A stretch of DNA of 64,000 nt from Phallusia fumigata. Its lineage: Eukaryota > Chordata > Ascidiacea > Phlebobranchia > Ascidiidae. The translations under genes were made by a program, and so were the position numbers. Under the pieces are notes generated by a model. That model was not told where the DNA came from. It did no database searches and saw nothing but the letters and a program-made list of their open reading frames with translations. The stretch's first letter is position 1, and each line of letters opens with the position of its first letter. This document shows, in pieces, positions 25,488-35,990 of this stretch. The DNA lies in contig QXVZ01008373.1 in the NCBI GenBank assembly GCA_008931825.1, forward strand, positions 62,001 to 126,000, given 5' to 3'.

Positions 25488-27671
25488 TTACTTGTTAACT
25501 TGTTCCTGGAAAACAGGATACTTTTGCATTGTTTCATCCCAGCTTGATTGACCACTAACAAGCGCAGCAACAATTTTGGGCAATTCATCAACTTCGGCAC
25601 GAATTTGCACAAGTGTGTCACGTTCACGAAGTGTAGCAGTATGTGGCTCAATTTTAACAGTGTCAAAATCAACAGTGATTCCAAATGGAATGGCAATCTC
25701 ATCCGTCCTAGCATATCGTTTGCCAATTGAACCAGAAGTTGTATCAACTTTATGGGATACTCCAAGTTGAGTAAGGTTTTTGGACAGTCGTGTGATGAAC
25801 GGTTTAAATTCCTCCTTGTTGCTGAGTGGAAGTAGTGAGCACTTGTATGGAGCAATTGCTGGGGGAAGGGCAAAAAAACATCGTTGTTCATCTGCTGCAC
25901 GGATCCTAAAGTTGTGTTCCAAACTTGAGTACAGAAGTCTTCCAAATCCAAATGATGGTTCAATTACTGAGGGTACGAATTCCTCAACTTGGACACGCTT
26001 TTTATTGCGCTTGATTGACACCATACCCTCGGCAACAGTAAAGTTATTTTCACCCACTATTATATCAAAGGCCTTATTAGTATTCATACTTTCCTCCAAG
26101 GTTCTGATTTCTTCCTGGTTAAGCCCTTCCAAATGCTCCTGGATCTTTTTAGCATCCTTTTTAAAAGCTTTTCCAATTGCTTGCTTATTGCAGACCACCT
26201 TTACAATTTCAACCTCCTTTGGTGCAGGCAGGGACCTTTCAGCCACCAAGTTTACTTTAGTGCATTTTGCATGACATGTGAGGTCATAACATGAGCGATC
26301 CGCACAGCCAACACATTCAACCCATCCATATGAAGTCTTGCACTCAGCATCCCAGCAATCCCTGGCATAATGTGCCATTTCATTATCCATGTGCTGTCGG
26401 AATCGAAAGCGTGTCATGTCAATTCCAATTTTCATGCAAAACTGAAATATACGCCCCATAAAGTAGCCAAGGGTCTCATTATTGATTGTACCCTGACTTA
26501 GAGCTTCCTCGAGTGACACCAAACTTGGTGGTTGGCCAGAGACTTGAGCTTTAGCAGAGTACAATGGAACTCGTAGATCTGCAACTGTTGAAAACTTGGG
26601 ATGGCTTTTATCTTCAGGGTCAACAAAGTGCTCAATTTCACCCATTTGAAATTCACGAACACGAATTAGTCCAGCTCTTGGAGAAATCTCATTCCGAAAT
26701 GATGTACCAATTTGAACAGCAGCAAAAGGCAGTTTGCCTTGGTTAAACTCTAGTAACCGTTTGAAGTTAAGAAAGATCCCCTGAGCTGTTTCTGGTCGAA
26801 GATAACTCGGAATGGCACCACCAGGACCAATCGAAGTTTGAAACATTAAGTTAAAATCTACTGGATCAGATATTTCATTTCCTGTCAATGGCGACTTAAC
26901 ATCAAACTCTTTTAAAAACTTCCCCAATTCCTCTTTGCCAAAGTTATCAAGCTGTGGTATTAATTGGCGACAACGATCCTTAATCTCATCAGTAGTTCCT
27001 TTCTCCTGCATTAACTTTTCAAGGTGAGCCTCAAGGAGATGGTCAGCACGAAAACATGATCCGGTTTTCATGTCCTTTACCATAAGATCAGCAAAGCGTT
27101 CTACATGACCAGATGTTTTCAGTACTTGCTCAGGTGTGAGCATTGTACAGTCCACCTCGAGCATTTGATCATGCATTATAAAGTGGTTTCTCCACTCTGC
27201 AATCATGTTATTTTTTAGCATACATCCCACCGGACCAAAATCATACAAGCCACTTACACCACCATAAATTTCAAAGGCCTGGCCATACATGAAGCGACGC
27301 TTTATAGTCTCCTCAAGTTTTTGGCGAGGAAAATCCTCTTTACCAGCAAGCTCATCTTCTTTGTCTTTCAGCTTCTTTTTTCTGACCTTTAACTCAGCGA
27401 CAGCTTGCTGTACATCAATAACAGGAACACCATCCTCTTTCATTTTTCTTACAATGTCGCCTTGTTCTTTCACCAACAAGCGAAGAGGGGACAGAACTTT
27501 TTCCGCTTCTGTATTGGACATTTTGGAAGTATATCGACCAAACTCAAATAAACCACTTGCGAACTTTTCTTGCTTTCTGAGCAGTTTCTCTGCCTCAATC
27601 AGTTTTAATTTTGAAACCCTTGCTGGATATCTTCTGCTGATGTGAAGGATAACAAAACAGTGTTTTAGCAT
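25488..27671 (-). CDS. GARS1: Glycyl-tRNA synthetase, intronless, dual start
   Basis: A single uninterrupted frame of 727 residues matches animal glycyl-tRNA synthetase end to end. The enzyme charges tRNA-Gly in cytosol and mitochondria. In order: an amino-terminal extension 1-50 rich in basic and hydrophobic residues (mitochondrial leader), then Met51 (codon at 27519-27521) starting MSNTEAEK like the human cytosolic form. A WHEP helix-turn-helix domain lies at about 55-110. The class II catalytic core has [11 protein letters not shown] near 290 and motif 2 ([11 protein letters not shown]) at 325-341. Motif 3 (FGFGRLLYS) lies near 573-582, and the anticodon-binding domain at about 606-710 ([12 protein letters not shown]). 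Length is close to the human precursor. The absence of introns is odd beside intron-rich neighbours and suggests intron loss or replacement by a retrocopy. A 3-codon uORF overlaps the first start. Confidence 0.97.
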   Translation of the reverse strand: MLKHCFVILHISRRYPARVSKLKLIEAEKLLRKQEKFASGLFEFGRYTSKMSNTEAEKVLSPLRLLVKEQGDIVRKMKEDGVPVIDVQQAVAELKVRKKKLKDKEDELAGKEDFPRQKLEETIKRRFMYGQAFEIYGGVSGLYDFGPVGCMLKNNMIAEWRNHFIMHDQMLEVDCTMLTPEQVLKTSGHVERFADLMVKDMKTGSCFRADHLLEAHLEKLMQEKGTTDEIKDRCRQLIPQLDNFGKEELGKFLKEFDVKSPLTGNEISDPVDFNLMFQTSIGPGGAIPSYLRPETAQGIFLNFKRLLEFNQGKLPFAAVQIGTSFRNEISPRAGLIRVREFQMGEIEHFVDPEDKSHPKFSTVADLRVPLYSAKAQVSGQPPSLVSLEEALSQGTINNETLGYFMGRIFQFCMKIGIDMTRFRFRQHMDNEMAHYARDCWDAECKTSYGWVECVGCADRSCYDLTCHAKCTKVNLVAERSLPAPKEVEIVKVVCNKQAIGKAFKKDAKKIQEHLEGLNQEEIRTLEESMNTNKAFDIIVGENNFTVAEGMVSIKRNKKRVQVEEFVPSVIEPSFGFGRLLYSSLEHNFRIRAADEQRCFFALPPAIAPYKCSLLPLSNKEEFKPFITRLSKNLTQLGVSHKVDTTSGSIGKRYARTDEIAIPFGITVDFDTVKIEPHTATLRERDTLVQIRAEVDELPKIVAALVSGQSSWDETMQKYPVFQEQVNK

Positions 27672-27676
27672 TGCAT
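27665..27676 (-). promoter_or_regulatory. Three-codon uORF overlapping the GARS1 mitochondrial start
   Basis: The minus strand reads ATGCAATGCTAA: a first ATG with A at -3, two codons, then a stop that overlaps the GARS1 ATG (27671-27669). Scanning ribosomes would meet this uORF just before the mitochondrial start. It could favour leaky scanning or re-initiation at Met51, tuning the mitochondrial to cytosolic ratio. In human GARS1 an upstream ORF is reported to influence the choice of start, so the arrangement is plausible. Confidence 0.55.
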
Positions 27677-27725
27677 CTTAAGTTAACCAGTTTTAAAGAT
27701 TTCTAATTGATAAATAGGTTACATT

Positions 27726-27745
27726 TCTGCAAAAAGACAAGTTGG
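27726..27745 (-). promoter_or_regulatory. Candidate splice acceptor in the GARS1 leader
   Basis: On the minus strand the run TTGTCTTTTTGCAG ends with AG, followed by A at 27726, 55 bases before the first GARS1 ATG. It is a strong 3' splice site and would place the uORF in the mature mRNA. It could end a 5' UTR intron or accept a spliced leader. Confidence 0.4.
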
Positions 27746-29811
27746 AAAACGGCTTGTTGTGTGCTAGTGGCTTATAAGTCGTTACCAAAACAATTTAAAA
27801 GTTATTGCAGAAAATGGTTCACAAAATTCACATCTGTACTGTGTACATTGTGATGCACAGCAGCACAACATTCACCTACTCACAAGCTTCACAGTTCACA
27901 CGTTGCACCATCGTCTGATGTAAAGAAATAATCCAATGCGGCAGAACCATATTACCGGGAAATCCCCTTTTCAGACCAAGACCAGTAACGACCGTTTTAT
28001 TCCATGGACCCCTTCATTGACATTCAAAGCTCCTCTAACGAAAAGTTAGTTTGTAAATGGTACGTGTTTACCAGAATATTAAGAAGAGAAATTATAAGCT
28101 CTAGCCATTGACAAACCTTTATAGACTATAATTAATATTTTACAAAATTTTCCCTTTGTGGGGAACTTCTTTGCCCCAAAACATTGCTATATGAAGAGGA
28201 CTAGCAAGTATGTCTTGTACACAGAGGATTAAAGGTAATGCGGCAAGTTTGTCTTTGATTTGTAAGAAATTCGCAGACTTGGTAAAACCATTTGGTTTTT
28301 AGTAAATTAGTCGGGCTATGAATTGAATAAAATCCTCGCCGGATGGCGTGAACACTTTTTTCTTAATAACGTACTGGATTCAATTCACGCTTTTCGGTTG
28401 GAAAAGGATATCTAAAGTTTTTATAGGCTTAACTAATGATACGTGAACATTACCGCTGTGGCTGATCTGGTTTGCTAGTTTAAGGACTATAACCTTTCAA
28501 TGGCGACCACAGGCGATTGCTAAAGCTGGTTCCAGGGTAGTTTAATAAGAGATGTGACCATCGGAAGGTTTTGATTTATTTTTATAATACGTGTATTACT
28601 TATTACGGCGAACAAAGTTTTTAATCAGCAAATTTTTTACTGTGTCTTGCCTAAGAAAGTGCAAGTGAGCTCTTCAAAATGCGCTTAGCTCGTAAGTTGT
28701 AACTTCATGGCAATGCCTATAAGCTTTGACCGTAGGCCAGCCTATGTTGGCCCGACTTAGACGGAAGCTAAGGCGTCTATAGATAAACGACCACTAGGGG
28801 GTCGGTCCCTCTGTACTGTACTACCGCGACAGGCGACTGACACGTACAGGTTTGCCAACCTGTCGCTAATTCTTGAACTAAGTCAGTGGTGTATTCACAT
28901 TTGCCTATCTAAGAGCTTAACTTCCATGTTAAATCGCCTATTGGTTGGCAACCTAGCATTCAAACAACTGTTTCAAACAAACAATTTACATGTATGGTTC
29001 GACTTATCTATAAGGGCATACAATTAGCTAATTCCATCAGAATGCTTAAGTTTGCATGGAGTTTGTGCATGTTTTTGAATAACGTTGTTTTACGGATGCT
29101 GTTTAAACCTTTGTTTGCTCTCTCCTGTATATTAAATCGCCCATTGTGCATCATGCAAATAACATCGTATTGGGAAACGTCACCTGACATAAATTTTACT
29201 AAAACGTTAAACATTTTGCGTCCTAGTGGCTGTAAAAATACATCATTATGGGACTATTACAGCTTTTAATGAAGCCTGGAACAAAAACTATTTTTGTTTT
29301 TTCAACAGACTTAATTTGTACGTAAATGCAGAAACGCGAAGTTTACAAAAACTATTTTATGATTGTTAAAATTGTGTTTGTATAAAGTAATTTTCCCAAG
29401 AACTACAGGAAATGCCCAAGAACACCTTTTTGCATTTAAACACATTGGAATTATATACAAGTTTCTCGAAAATCGCTGGACGATAGAGCTCGCCAGACGT
29501 CAGCTATTAGAGTTAAAGGGCGCATTGCAAATACTGTCGAGTTTGGGTATGAATCCAGCCTTAATAGGATGGCAGCTGAACTTGTGACAATACTTTTATC
29601 AATCTCCTCTGCATGCTTTTTCGTTGGTGGTCGCGGGCATCAATTGCGAAATATACATGTGTTGAAATGGCAACTCAGTCAACGAAAAACCTCACTGTCC
29701 ATTAAAATCGGTCTTAAAAAACTGTATCTCAAACCTTTTAAGGTATTGATATAATTTGTAACAAACCAAGATGGAAAATTTGTAGATGGTAGAATTAATG
29801 ATAGAAGATAA
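27746..29811. other. No gene recognised; GARS1 upstream region and intergenic DNA
   Basis: The part next to 27.7-28.1 kb should hold the GARS1 promoter. Beyond it I see no coding content. A GC-richer patch at 28826-28866 can fold into alternative hairpins. Confidence 0.45.
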
Positions 29812-30283
29812 AACCCGGCTTTTAACATTCATATAACATCATCTAGTCAACGCAATGTCCATTTCATTCCTCATTACACTTTACTTTGCAAAGGTGCGTT
29901 AGCCTCGTCGCACAGAGTTTTCTCTGTGTTTAGAGTGCTTATCAATAACTAGGTGTTTCAGTGTGACACACTTCGTAAGCCTGATCAAATGTGTTGCGTT
30001 GAAAGCCCCCATAATGTTAATGACTTCCCCGGTAGAAAGTTTGCGCGCTATAAATTTCCGTTTTGTCACAATTCAATAGAAATGGACGCGGAGATAAAGT
30101 AATACTGCCAGGACCGATAGCTCTGCCGTGAAGTACACAACAAAATCATACCATATGCCACTACACAACGGATAAAACACTTTTACCAGATAAAATGCTT
30201 TTGAAAAAATCTTCATATTAATGTTATTATTTAAGCAGGCAAAACGTTTTCACATTTTAAAACGACATAATAAGAAAAATTAC

Positions 30284-30443
30284 CAGCTTGATAGCAAGTA
30301 ACACATCTGGGGATACACGTTTTCCGTGCAAGGTCAAACATATTACAAGTTCTGTTAACAACAACTTTTGTCAATGTAGGAATCTTGTTGTTTTCTAAAT
30401 TGTTGCAAAATTTACAAACAAATGATTCACGGGCGGAAACCAC
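30284..30443 (-). other. Candidate Cys-rich exon of unknown gene
   Basis: On the minus strand an open stretch begins after a good acceptor (ATATCTAAACAG) and ends at a donor (CTG|GTAATTTT), 160 bases, phase 0 in and phase 1 out. It encodes a Cys-rich segment with VCKFCNN, NRTCNMF, KTCIPRC and VTCYQAG. The homologous stretch in unit B (about 36240-36410) keeps VC.FCNNIEN but then reads a stop, so that copy is dead or non-coding. No companion exons were found. It may be a relic exon or a chance frame. Confidence 0.3.
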
Positions 30444-31025
30444 CTGTTTAGATATCAACGTCCACCGGAACAATACGTGCCGTGGGCAAGTGACTAATGC
30501 TTTTCTCTATTTAATACCTGCATTTCTCGCTATAGACCTGGTGTACCTGTAGTTCTTGCTCAAACTACCAAGTTGGCGTAGGCAATCGGCGCCAAAAGGT
30601 GTTGGTGGGGCTTAAGACTTTATGCATCAAGTGGAAGTTTTAAGCTAAAAGGATTTAAGGATTAGGCAAGTAAGATGTTATGATGCCGGCTAAGCAATTT
30701 GATTTTGGTTCTTTTGCCAAACAACCTGATTCCTAATGTCAAACACGGTTGTGTTGCACAAGTACAGATCACAACTAAAAAACTAAGCAGTAAACAATGT
30801 GCCCGTGTATATAATGTAGGAAAAAACGACACAATAGGGCAGTTTGTCAAATCCCCTGACGTTAAAAAAAGTCTCAGATTCAGAAATAAGCCAGAACGAG
30901 TTCCGATTTTTGTTCGCAAGCAAATCACTAACGGACTTTGGCTCAGAAAAACGTAAAGTAGTCATAAAAATTCTAAAGTAGTCATAAATAGTAGTTACAC
31001 AGCGTGTATGTAAAAGACACCTGAG

Positions 31026-31378
31026 GCTGTGGCCGCTGTGGCCGCTGTGGCCGCTGTGGCCGCTGTGGCCGCTGTGGCCGCTGTGGCCGCTGTGGCCGCT
31101 GTGGACGCTGTGGCCGCTGTGGCCGCTGTGGCCCCTGTGGCCGCTTTGACCCGGGAGTCGAACCGCTTATNCGCTGTGGCCGCTGTGGCCGCTGTGGCCG
31201 CTGTGGCCGCTGTGGCCGCTGTGGCCGCTGTGGCCGCTGTGGCCGCTGTGGCCGCTGTGGCCGCTGTGGCCGCTGTGGCCGCTGTGGCCGCTGTGGCCGC
31301 TGTGGCCGCTGTGGCCGCTGTGGCCGCTGTGGCCGCTGTGGCCGCTGTGGCCGCTGTGGCCGCTGTGGCTACTATGGC
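31026..31378 (+). repeat. 9-bp minisatellite (CCGCTGTGG)n, interrupted by an assembly N
   Basis: About 13 units run to 31140 and about 23 units run from 31172, with the N at 31171. Between them is a non-repeat insert (31141-31170) with a tRNA-like B-box on the minus strand (GGTTCGACTCCC). Because the unit is a multiple of three, every frame stays open and spells Ala/Val or Ala/Thr runs. These are not genes. Confidence 0.9.
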
Positions 31379-31569
31379 CAGCCTGTAAATACCGCCTGAC
31401 CGCTGTGACCAGCCTGTATGTACTGCGTGACCGCTGTACTGCGTGAAAATAATTTGTCGTGAAAACTTAAATACAAAATTGCATTTCAAGAATTTATTTG
31501 CAAATCGCACGTGGCCCTGTCGCTAAAAGGTTGGGCACCCCTGTGTAAAGTGTACACTTTTGACACGCT

Positions 31570-31618
31570 GGCCACAGCGGCCACAGCGGCCACAGCGGCC
31601 ACAGCGGCCACAGCGGCC
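31570..31618 (-). repeat. Inverted 9-bp minisatellite (CCACAGCGG)n
   Basis: About five units, the reverse complement of the array at 31026-31378, with a 190-base spacer between. Together they can form a long hairpin. The spacer ends at 31543 with a hAT-like terminus (GGTTGGGCACCCCTG), possibly a nested fragment. Confidence 0.85.
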
Positions 31619-31647
31619 AAGTGGTTTTTACATACACCCGTTACACA

Positions 31648-32176
31648 TGCAATCAGTTTGTGCTTGTAACATAATGGTCTGCGTTGTGTGCCGTGAGAGC
31701 TTTCCACGTGCGGCGCGAAATTTTCGTTTTTGAGTCTCATTTGCGTCGGATTTGATTTTGCGTCTAACTTTTTACGGGTTCTTATTTTGACTGGAACAGT
31801 ACAGAAAAAAGGATCGTATTTTGTTTCGATCAGGCTTTTTACCTCATGGTGTTAGTATGACATATCAATAATAATCGACAACAATAATGAGTACTGATTG
31901 CGAACAATCGCCTTTTTATGTTAATTGTGATAGAATAATAAAGAGTATTGCAGTGAATATCAGTTCTCATTGTCAAAAACGACAGAGACTTTTGGAGCTT
32001 GATGACAAAATGCGAGTGTGTATGACAATATGCTGCCAAAAGCAGCCTCACTCGTCGCATTGAAGCAAAAATAAATCTCTTTGAACAACTTTTCGTGTTA
32101 TTTGTTTGCAATGTGTGCCGCGAAAACAAATATAGTTCCTTAGTGTGCCGCAAACTAAAAGAGTTTGAGAATTACT
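31648..32176 (-). mobile_element. hAT-like terminal fragment
   Basis: Read on the minus strand from 32175, the sequence begins AGTAATTCTCAAACTC and continues through TTGCGGCACAC, both typical of hAT ends. A matching second end and a target duplication were not found. This may be a truncated element between the foldback element and the 7TM gene. Confidence 0.3.
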
Positions 32177-32334
32177 AATTTAGCGCGAGCAAGTTGGAGA
32201 TTATTCTGCAAAAACATCATTAACAACTGCTAAAACATCGTTTAAAAGGAACTTGAAAAATAACATTCTTTAATGTCTATACCGACACAGCTTTTTCGCT
32301 ACAAGGTTTTTATGGTACATTATACCGCTCAAAA

Positions 32335-33585
32335 ATGCTGAACTTTAACAGTACTGTCTCCAATGCCACTCGTATTGGGATTCAACGAGCCGAACAGGCG
32401 TGTTGGGCAATTCTTACTTTTGTGTCGTTGTACCTAGTCGGGGTTCTGGTAAACTTCGAAGTAAAGCACGCTAAGCGCAAATGGAAGGGTATCAACGAGA
32501 TGCAGAAAATGTGGATTTACATCTTAAGCGGAAATCCCATGTGTCTCACGGCAGCTGTGTTTTCCCTGCTACGCTGCGCAGCGCTGCAAGTGGAATTGAG
32601 CCTCGGTACACAGAGCGACGATGCGTGCGCCAATTTCCACTACATGAACACAGTTTTTAACAACCTCAACATTCTTGCTGTGTACGTAATGCTGTGGACC
32701 AGACAACGAACCCTCTACAACAACATCGCTCTGAAGTATCTTCTAACCACGTACCTTCGCGTATTCAACGTTGCTGTCATTGTTGCCTTCGTTGTCGCAA
32801 TGGCTGCAGTGACATCACTTGTCTACGTGGGGCTCCAGCTGGTAACGTCACCGATTGGATGCGTGTACATCACGACCAGTGAAGCGATTCAAGCGGCGAT
32901 TATTGGAGCATCGTTTGTGTCAATGGTTGTCCTGCAGGTTTGCTTGCTGGGCCTGGTCCTCTACCCCCTATCACGTCACTATGGAATTTGAAGGAGCGGA
33001 TGCGGGCGGGCTGGTCGAGAAGGGAGAATTCAAGTAAAATGTTACATCATTATGTTTTAAAATACACATTGGTAAAATTGACACACGCCAGAAGTGGTTT
33101 TTGTGTCGAAACAAAATCGTAAATTATTAGGTTTTTATCCAATTGATTTGGTTAAAAAACAAATAAAAATGTGAGATTTGGCGGATCAAACTACAGTTTT
33201 ACAATTACTTTCTAAAAAGTCTGGCCATTTAATTTTGGCTTTAATATACTTTAAGTTCGTTTTTTTATCACAGGGTGTGGTGGTTCGACTCACCATTAGC
33301 ACAGCTGTCTGTGTCATCTCTGACGTCCTATTCGGCTTGGGGATTTCCATTTACGATTCGATGACACAAGATCGAACCATCATCTTTTGGATGTCCTACA
33401 ACCTCAACATGACCATCAACACTGTGGCTCTAATTTGCTCGTTTAAGGACTGGCCATTGCGCCTGTTTCCATGGAAATCGCCGATCAGGGGTGTCCGGGT
33501 TCCAGGCGTTGAATTAAAAGAGCGACGAGAAGACCAGGTTGCCGGCACGAGTGACTGTAACGACCAAATACCTTCGAGGTTGTAA
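32335..33585 (+). pseudogene. Orphan 7TM (GPCR-like) gene, copy 1, in-frame stop
   Basis: Two exons by comparison with copy 2: 32335-33033 and 33274-33585. Exon 1 starts MLNFNSTVSNAT with two N-glycosylation sites and encodes five hydrophobic helices; exon 2 encodes two more (TM6 and TM7) and the tail. Cysteines in the loop before TM3 (DDAC) and in the loop before TM5 (SPIGC) fit the usual class A disulphide. WTRQR after TM3 sits where DRY would be. NPxxY is absent from TM7, which ends SFKDWPLRLFPW. Copy 1 reads TGA at 32989-32991, between TM5 and TM6, where copy 2 reads TGT. The rest of exon 1, the splice sites and exon 2 stay open. As it stands it yields 218 residues and five helices. It is either a young pseudogene, a polymorphic null allele, or a sequence error. 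I know no named family that it matches. Confidence 0.7.
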
Positions 33586-35467
33586 TTTTATGTATGTCTT
33601 GTTTTGTTAAACAAGAGCGTGTATAAAAAACTTTCTCCAGGTTAACAATTGTGTGAAAACATTAATGTGATGAAGTTTTCGCCCATTTACAGCCCAACCA
33701 GTTAAGTGTAGTAAACCGTTGCAACGCGACCTTTGAACAGTTGTAAGTTATATGGGTTTGCATATGATGCTTACAGCAATCTTTTAGGCGTTTTAAATGT
33801 AGAAACTCTCTTGCAGTATGTACCTTGTGCACTCAACACTGTATTGGGGGAACGTCGTCTGACAGTAAAAGCGTTTTATGACTTCTTACAATAAACATTT
33901 TGTTTCCTTTTTGTTGTGAAAACACATCATTCCCCAAACACTTCTATTGCAGCGTGCAATGGAGCGTTACGAATTATCGGTGGGAGGAACAGGTACCTTT
34001 TTCTTGAAGATTTCAATCTCACGTTAAATGCCAAAACGTGAAGCGGTCAAAAACAAAAAACATTGTACTTGGTGTAGATACCAAGTAATATGTATTCCTC
34101 TATCACTTGCTTGCAGACGATTTGTAGTCGAATTTAGGTTTGCTTACATATCTAGTGGAAAAAGTCAAATACACGTCTAATATCACGGCCGCTAGACGAT
34201 AGCAAAGAGCTAACAAAGCGCTTGGTCGAATGGACTGAGGTGCTCGACCCATATACAGACATAAAAAAAACTGATCGGGATTCGTTCTCGGGATCGTCCC
34301 GGGTTCAATCCCCGTGAAAAAAAAGAGTTTTGGATATGAATATAACCTTAATGGCATGGACGTTGCAATCCCGACATAATTTTTATGATTCTTCTGCTGC
34401 ACAATTTTAATGGGTTGACACGGTCAAGAGTTATGAAATATAAAAGCAATGTTTGACAAAACTGGGCCTAATCAAAAGAGATTAGATGTCAAGTCTTCAA
34501 AAGTTTTGATATACATTATTGCAAACCTACATGTAAAAATTCTTGAAGACAGAGATGCTATTCCGATGTTTTCTAAAAGCCGATTTTTACCGCAAGTGAA
34601 TCTTGTGGCGTCACCTCGTGATATTTTAGAATATGTTTCGGCAGCACAACCTTCAAAAAAGCTGATTTGAAGCAACCTGCCGTCTGGAAGCAGTATGGTC
34701 AATCTGACAACAAAATAATGTGTTTCTCCCAGTTTTCTTATGTCTAAAAACACTTTAAATGTAATTACCACTACTTGTGGTAACGTGTATTGCTTTATTT
34801 CGTTTTCCAATTTTTGTGACAAAAATATACCCAATGTAATTGCGCAACACCACCGGACTTGTTATTTTCAAAAACGACCTTTGCAAAGACAAAAATACAG
34901 ATTGCGCGGTTTTGTAATAGATCAACACGGCGCAATTGTAAAAGTCCACTTTACACTTTTGCTTCTTAAACTGACACTGAGCACATTTGAAAGGCTAATT
35001 CAAACTTGCCAATCTCAAAGTGGCTTTCAAAAACCTCTGCAAAAATTCCCAAGCAAAAACAAATGAGTTGGGATGGTACCTAATCGCACGAAGCCTCTGC
35101 AAAAAGTACATTTTTCAAACAAGATTCGCACGTAGCTTTATCGACTAACGCAATTAAACATCCAGAGCAGCAGAAGAGTAATTTCCACTTTGAATTGAAG
35201 TTCTTTTTTTGAGGCCACGACATCAAACTAATTAAAAATTTAAAGAAATCCAACACTTTTGGCTGTATCTGTTTACACTTTTTAATAACCAATAAGCACA
35301 AATCGTACCCATGTTAGTAAACTGACCTAATATGATAAGAAAGGTCAATTTATAATGTGGCCGTTTTATAGTTTTGGCATAAAATTGTCCAAAAACTTAT
35401 TTGTAAGCATCAACGTTTAGTTGATTTTTAACAGCACTGACAGCAGATTACTGCGAAACGTCATTTA
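33586..35467. other. Between the two 7TM units; no gene recognised
   Basis: AT-rich. A tRNA-derived repeat lies at 34214-34316. Open frames of about 100 codons at 34.4-35.1 kb occur on both strands without recognisable content and are not called. Confidence 0.45.
34214..34316 (+). repeat. tRNA-Leu/Ser-like pseudogene or SINE
   Basis: An A-box-like run (TGGTCGAATGG, then ACTGAGGTGCTCGACC) is followed after an enlarged middle by a stem-like segment and a near-perfect B box (GGGTTCAATCCC at 34301-34312), then an A-rich tail. The long variable-arm layout resembles class II tRNAs (Leu or Ser). The anticodon arm does not fold convincingly, so it is probably not a working tRNA. Confidence 0.4.
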
Positions 35468-35664
35468 ACCTGGCTTCAAACAACCATGTCCTCATTCCGC
35501 CAACGTCACCCTAATCCTTTATTACACTTTACTTCGAAATAGGTGCATTAGCAACGTCGCATATGAGTCCATACCCGTTTAGAGGGGGATCGTTATTGAT
35601 TAGGGGTGACGGTGTCACACGTCTGTAAGTTTGATCCACTGTGTTTCGTTCGATGCATCTATAA

Positions 35665-35990
35665 CAATGCTCCGCAACCTTTTTTAATGACGTCACACTT
35701 TTAAACTTTTAACATTCGGTGGCCCACCTCAACCTGTGTTTTGCGCCAGGACAGCTTTTCGAACATGATAATTTATCCGGTGACGGTATAAAACATCATA
35801 AATGCACAGTGGGTATTCTAACTAGAGTTTGGATTAGCGAATTGCCGACCAGCTGTAACGTTTAAATTTGCCAAGGGTAAAATGTTTTTGTTTTTAAAAA
35901 ATGTTTGTTAAGATACAGAAACACTGCGGCACACCTAGCATCGTCTCACGGTACACCAGTGTGTCGCGGCACACCGGTTGCGGAGTAGTG
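35665..35990. mobile_element. hAT MITE in duplication unit B
   Basis: The terminal inverted repeats share CTCCGCAACC and start CA (CAATGCTCCGCAACC on the left, CACTACTCCGCAACC read inward from the right). The 8-bp flanks are ATCTATAA (35657-35664) and CTCTATAA (35991-35998), 7 of 8 matching. Internal GTGTGCCGCGACACAC-type sequence is common in hAT ends. It is absent from unit A, so it inserted after the duplication. Confidence 0.75.

Larger units (their letters stand above)
31002..31639. mobile_element. Foldback-like DNA element with 9-bp repeat arrays in its inverted ends
   Basis: The ends are inverted repeats: GCGTGTATGTAAAA on the left, and GGGTGTATGTAAAA read inward on the right. Inside each end lies the same 9-mer array in opposite orientation (CCGCTGTGG on the left, CCACAGCGG on the right). 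The element is flanked by identical 8-bp direct repeats GTTACACA (30994-31001 and 31640-31647), as expected of hAT or P superfamily insertion. An assembly N at 31171 means the length is unreliable. No transposase is present. Confidence 0.65.
29812..33585 (+). repeat. Segmental duplication, unit A (contains 7TM copy 1)
   Basis: Stretches of this unit recur in order at 35468-40414: the block with ATTACACTTTACTT near 29870 and 35520, the block with ACATCTGGGGAT near 30302 and 36270, the segment near 30700 and 36800, and the whole 7TM gene. Similarity outside the 7TM exons is patchy, so the duplication is old or the flanks evolve fast. Unit A carries the foldback element at 31002-31639 that unit B lacks. 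Confidence 0.75.

Noticed and set aside
25780-26274. 164-codon open frame antisense to GARS1
   Set aside because: Shadow of the conserved glycyl-tRNA synthetase coding strand; no recognisable content and no splice context.
30995-31510. Long open frames spelling Ala/Val or Ala/Thr repeats on both strands
   Set aside because: They are produced by the 9-bp minisatellite, which is open in all frames, and they cross an assembly N.
31026-31618. CRISPR array
   Set aside because: The 9-bp units are contiguous without spacers, and the genome is eukaryotic.
34472-34834. Minus-strand open frame of 120 codons between the 7TM units
   Set aside because: Overlapped by open frames on the other strand, no recognised motif, and no counterpart next to the second 7TM copy.
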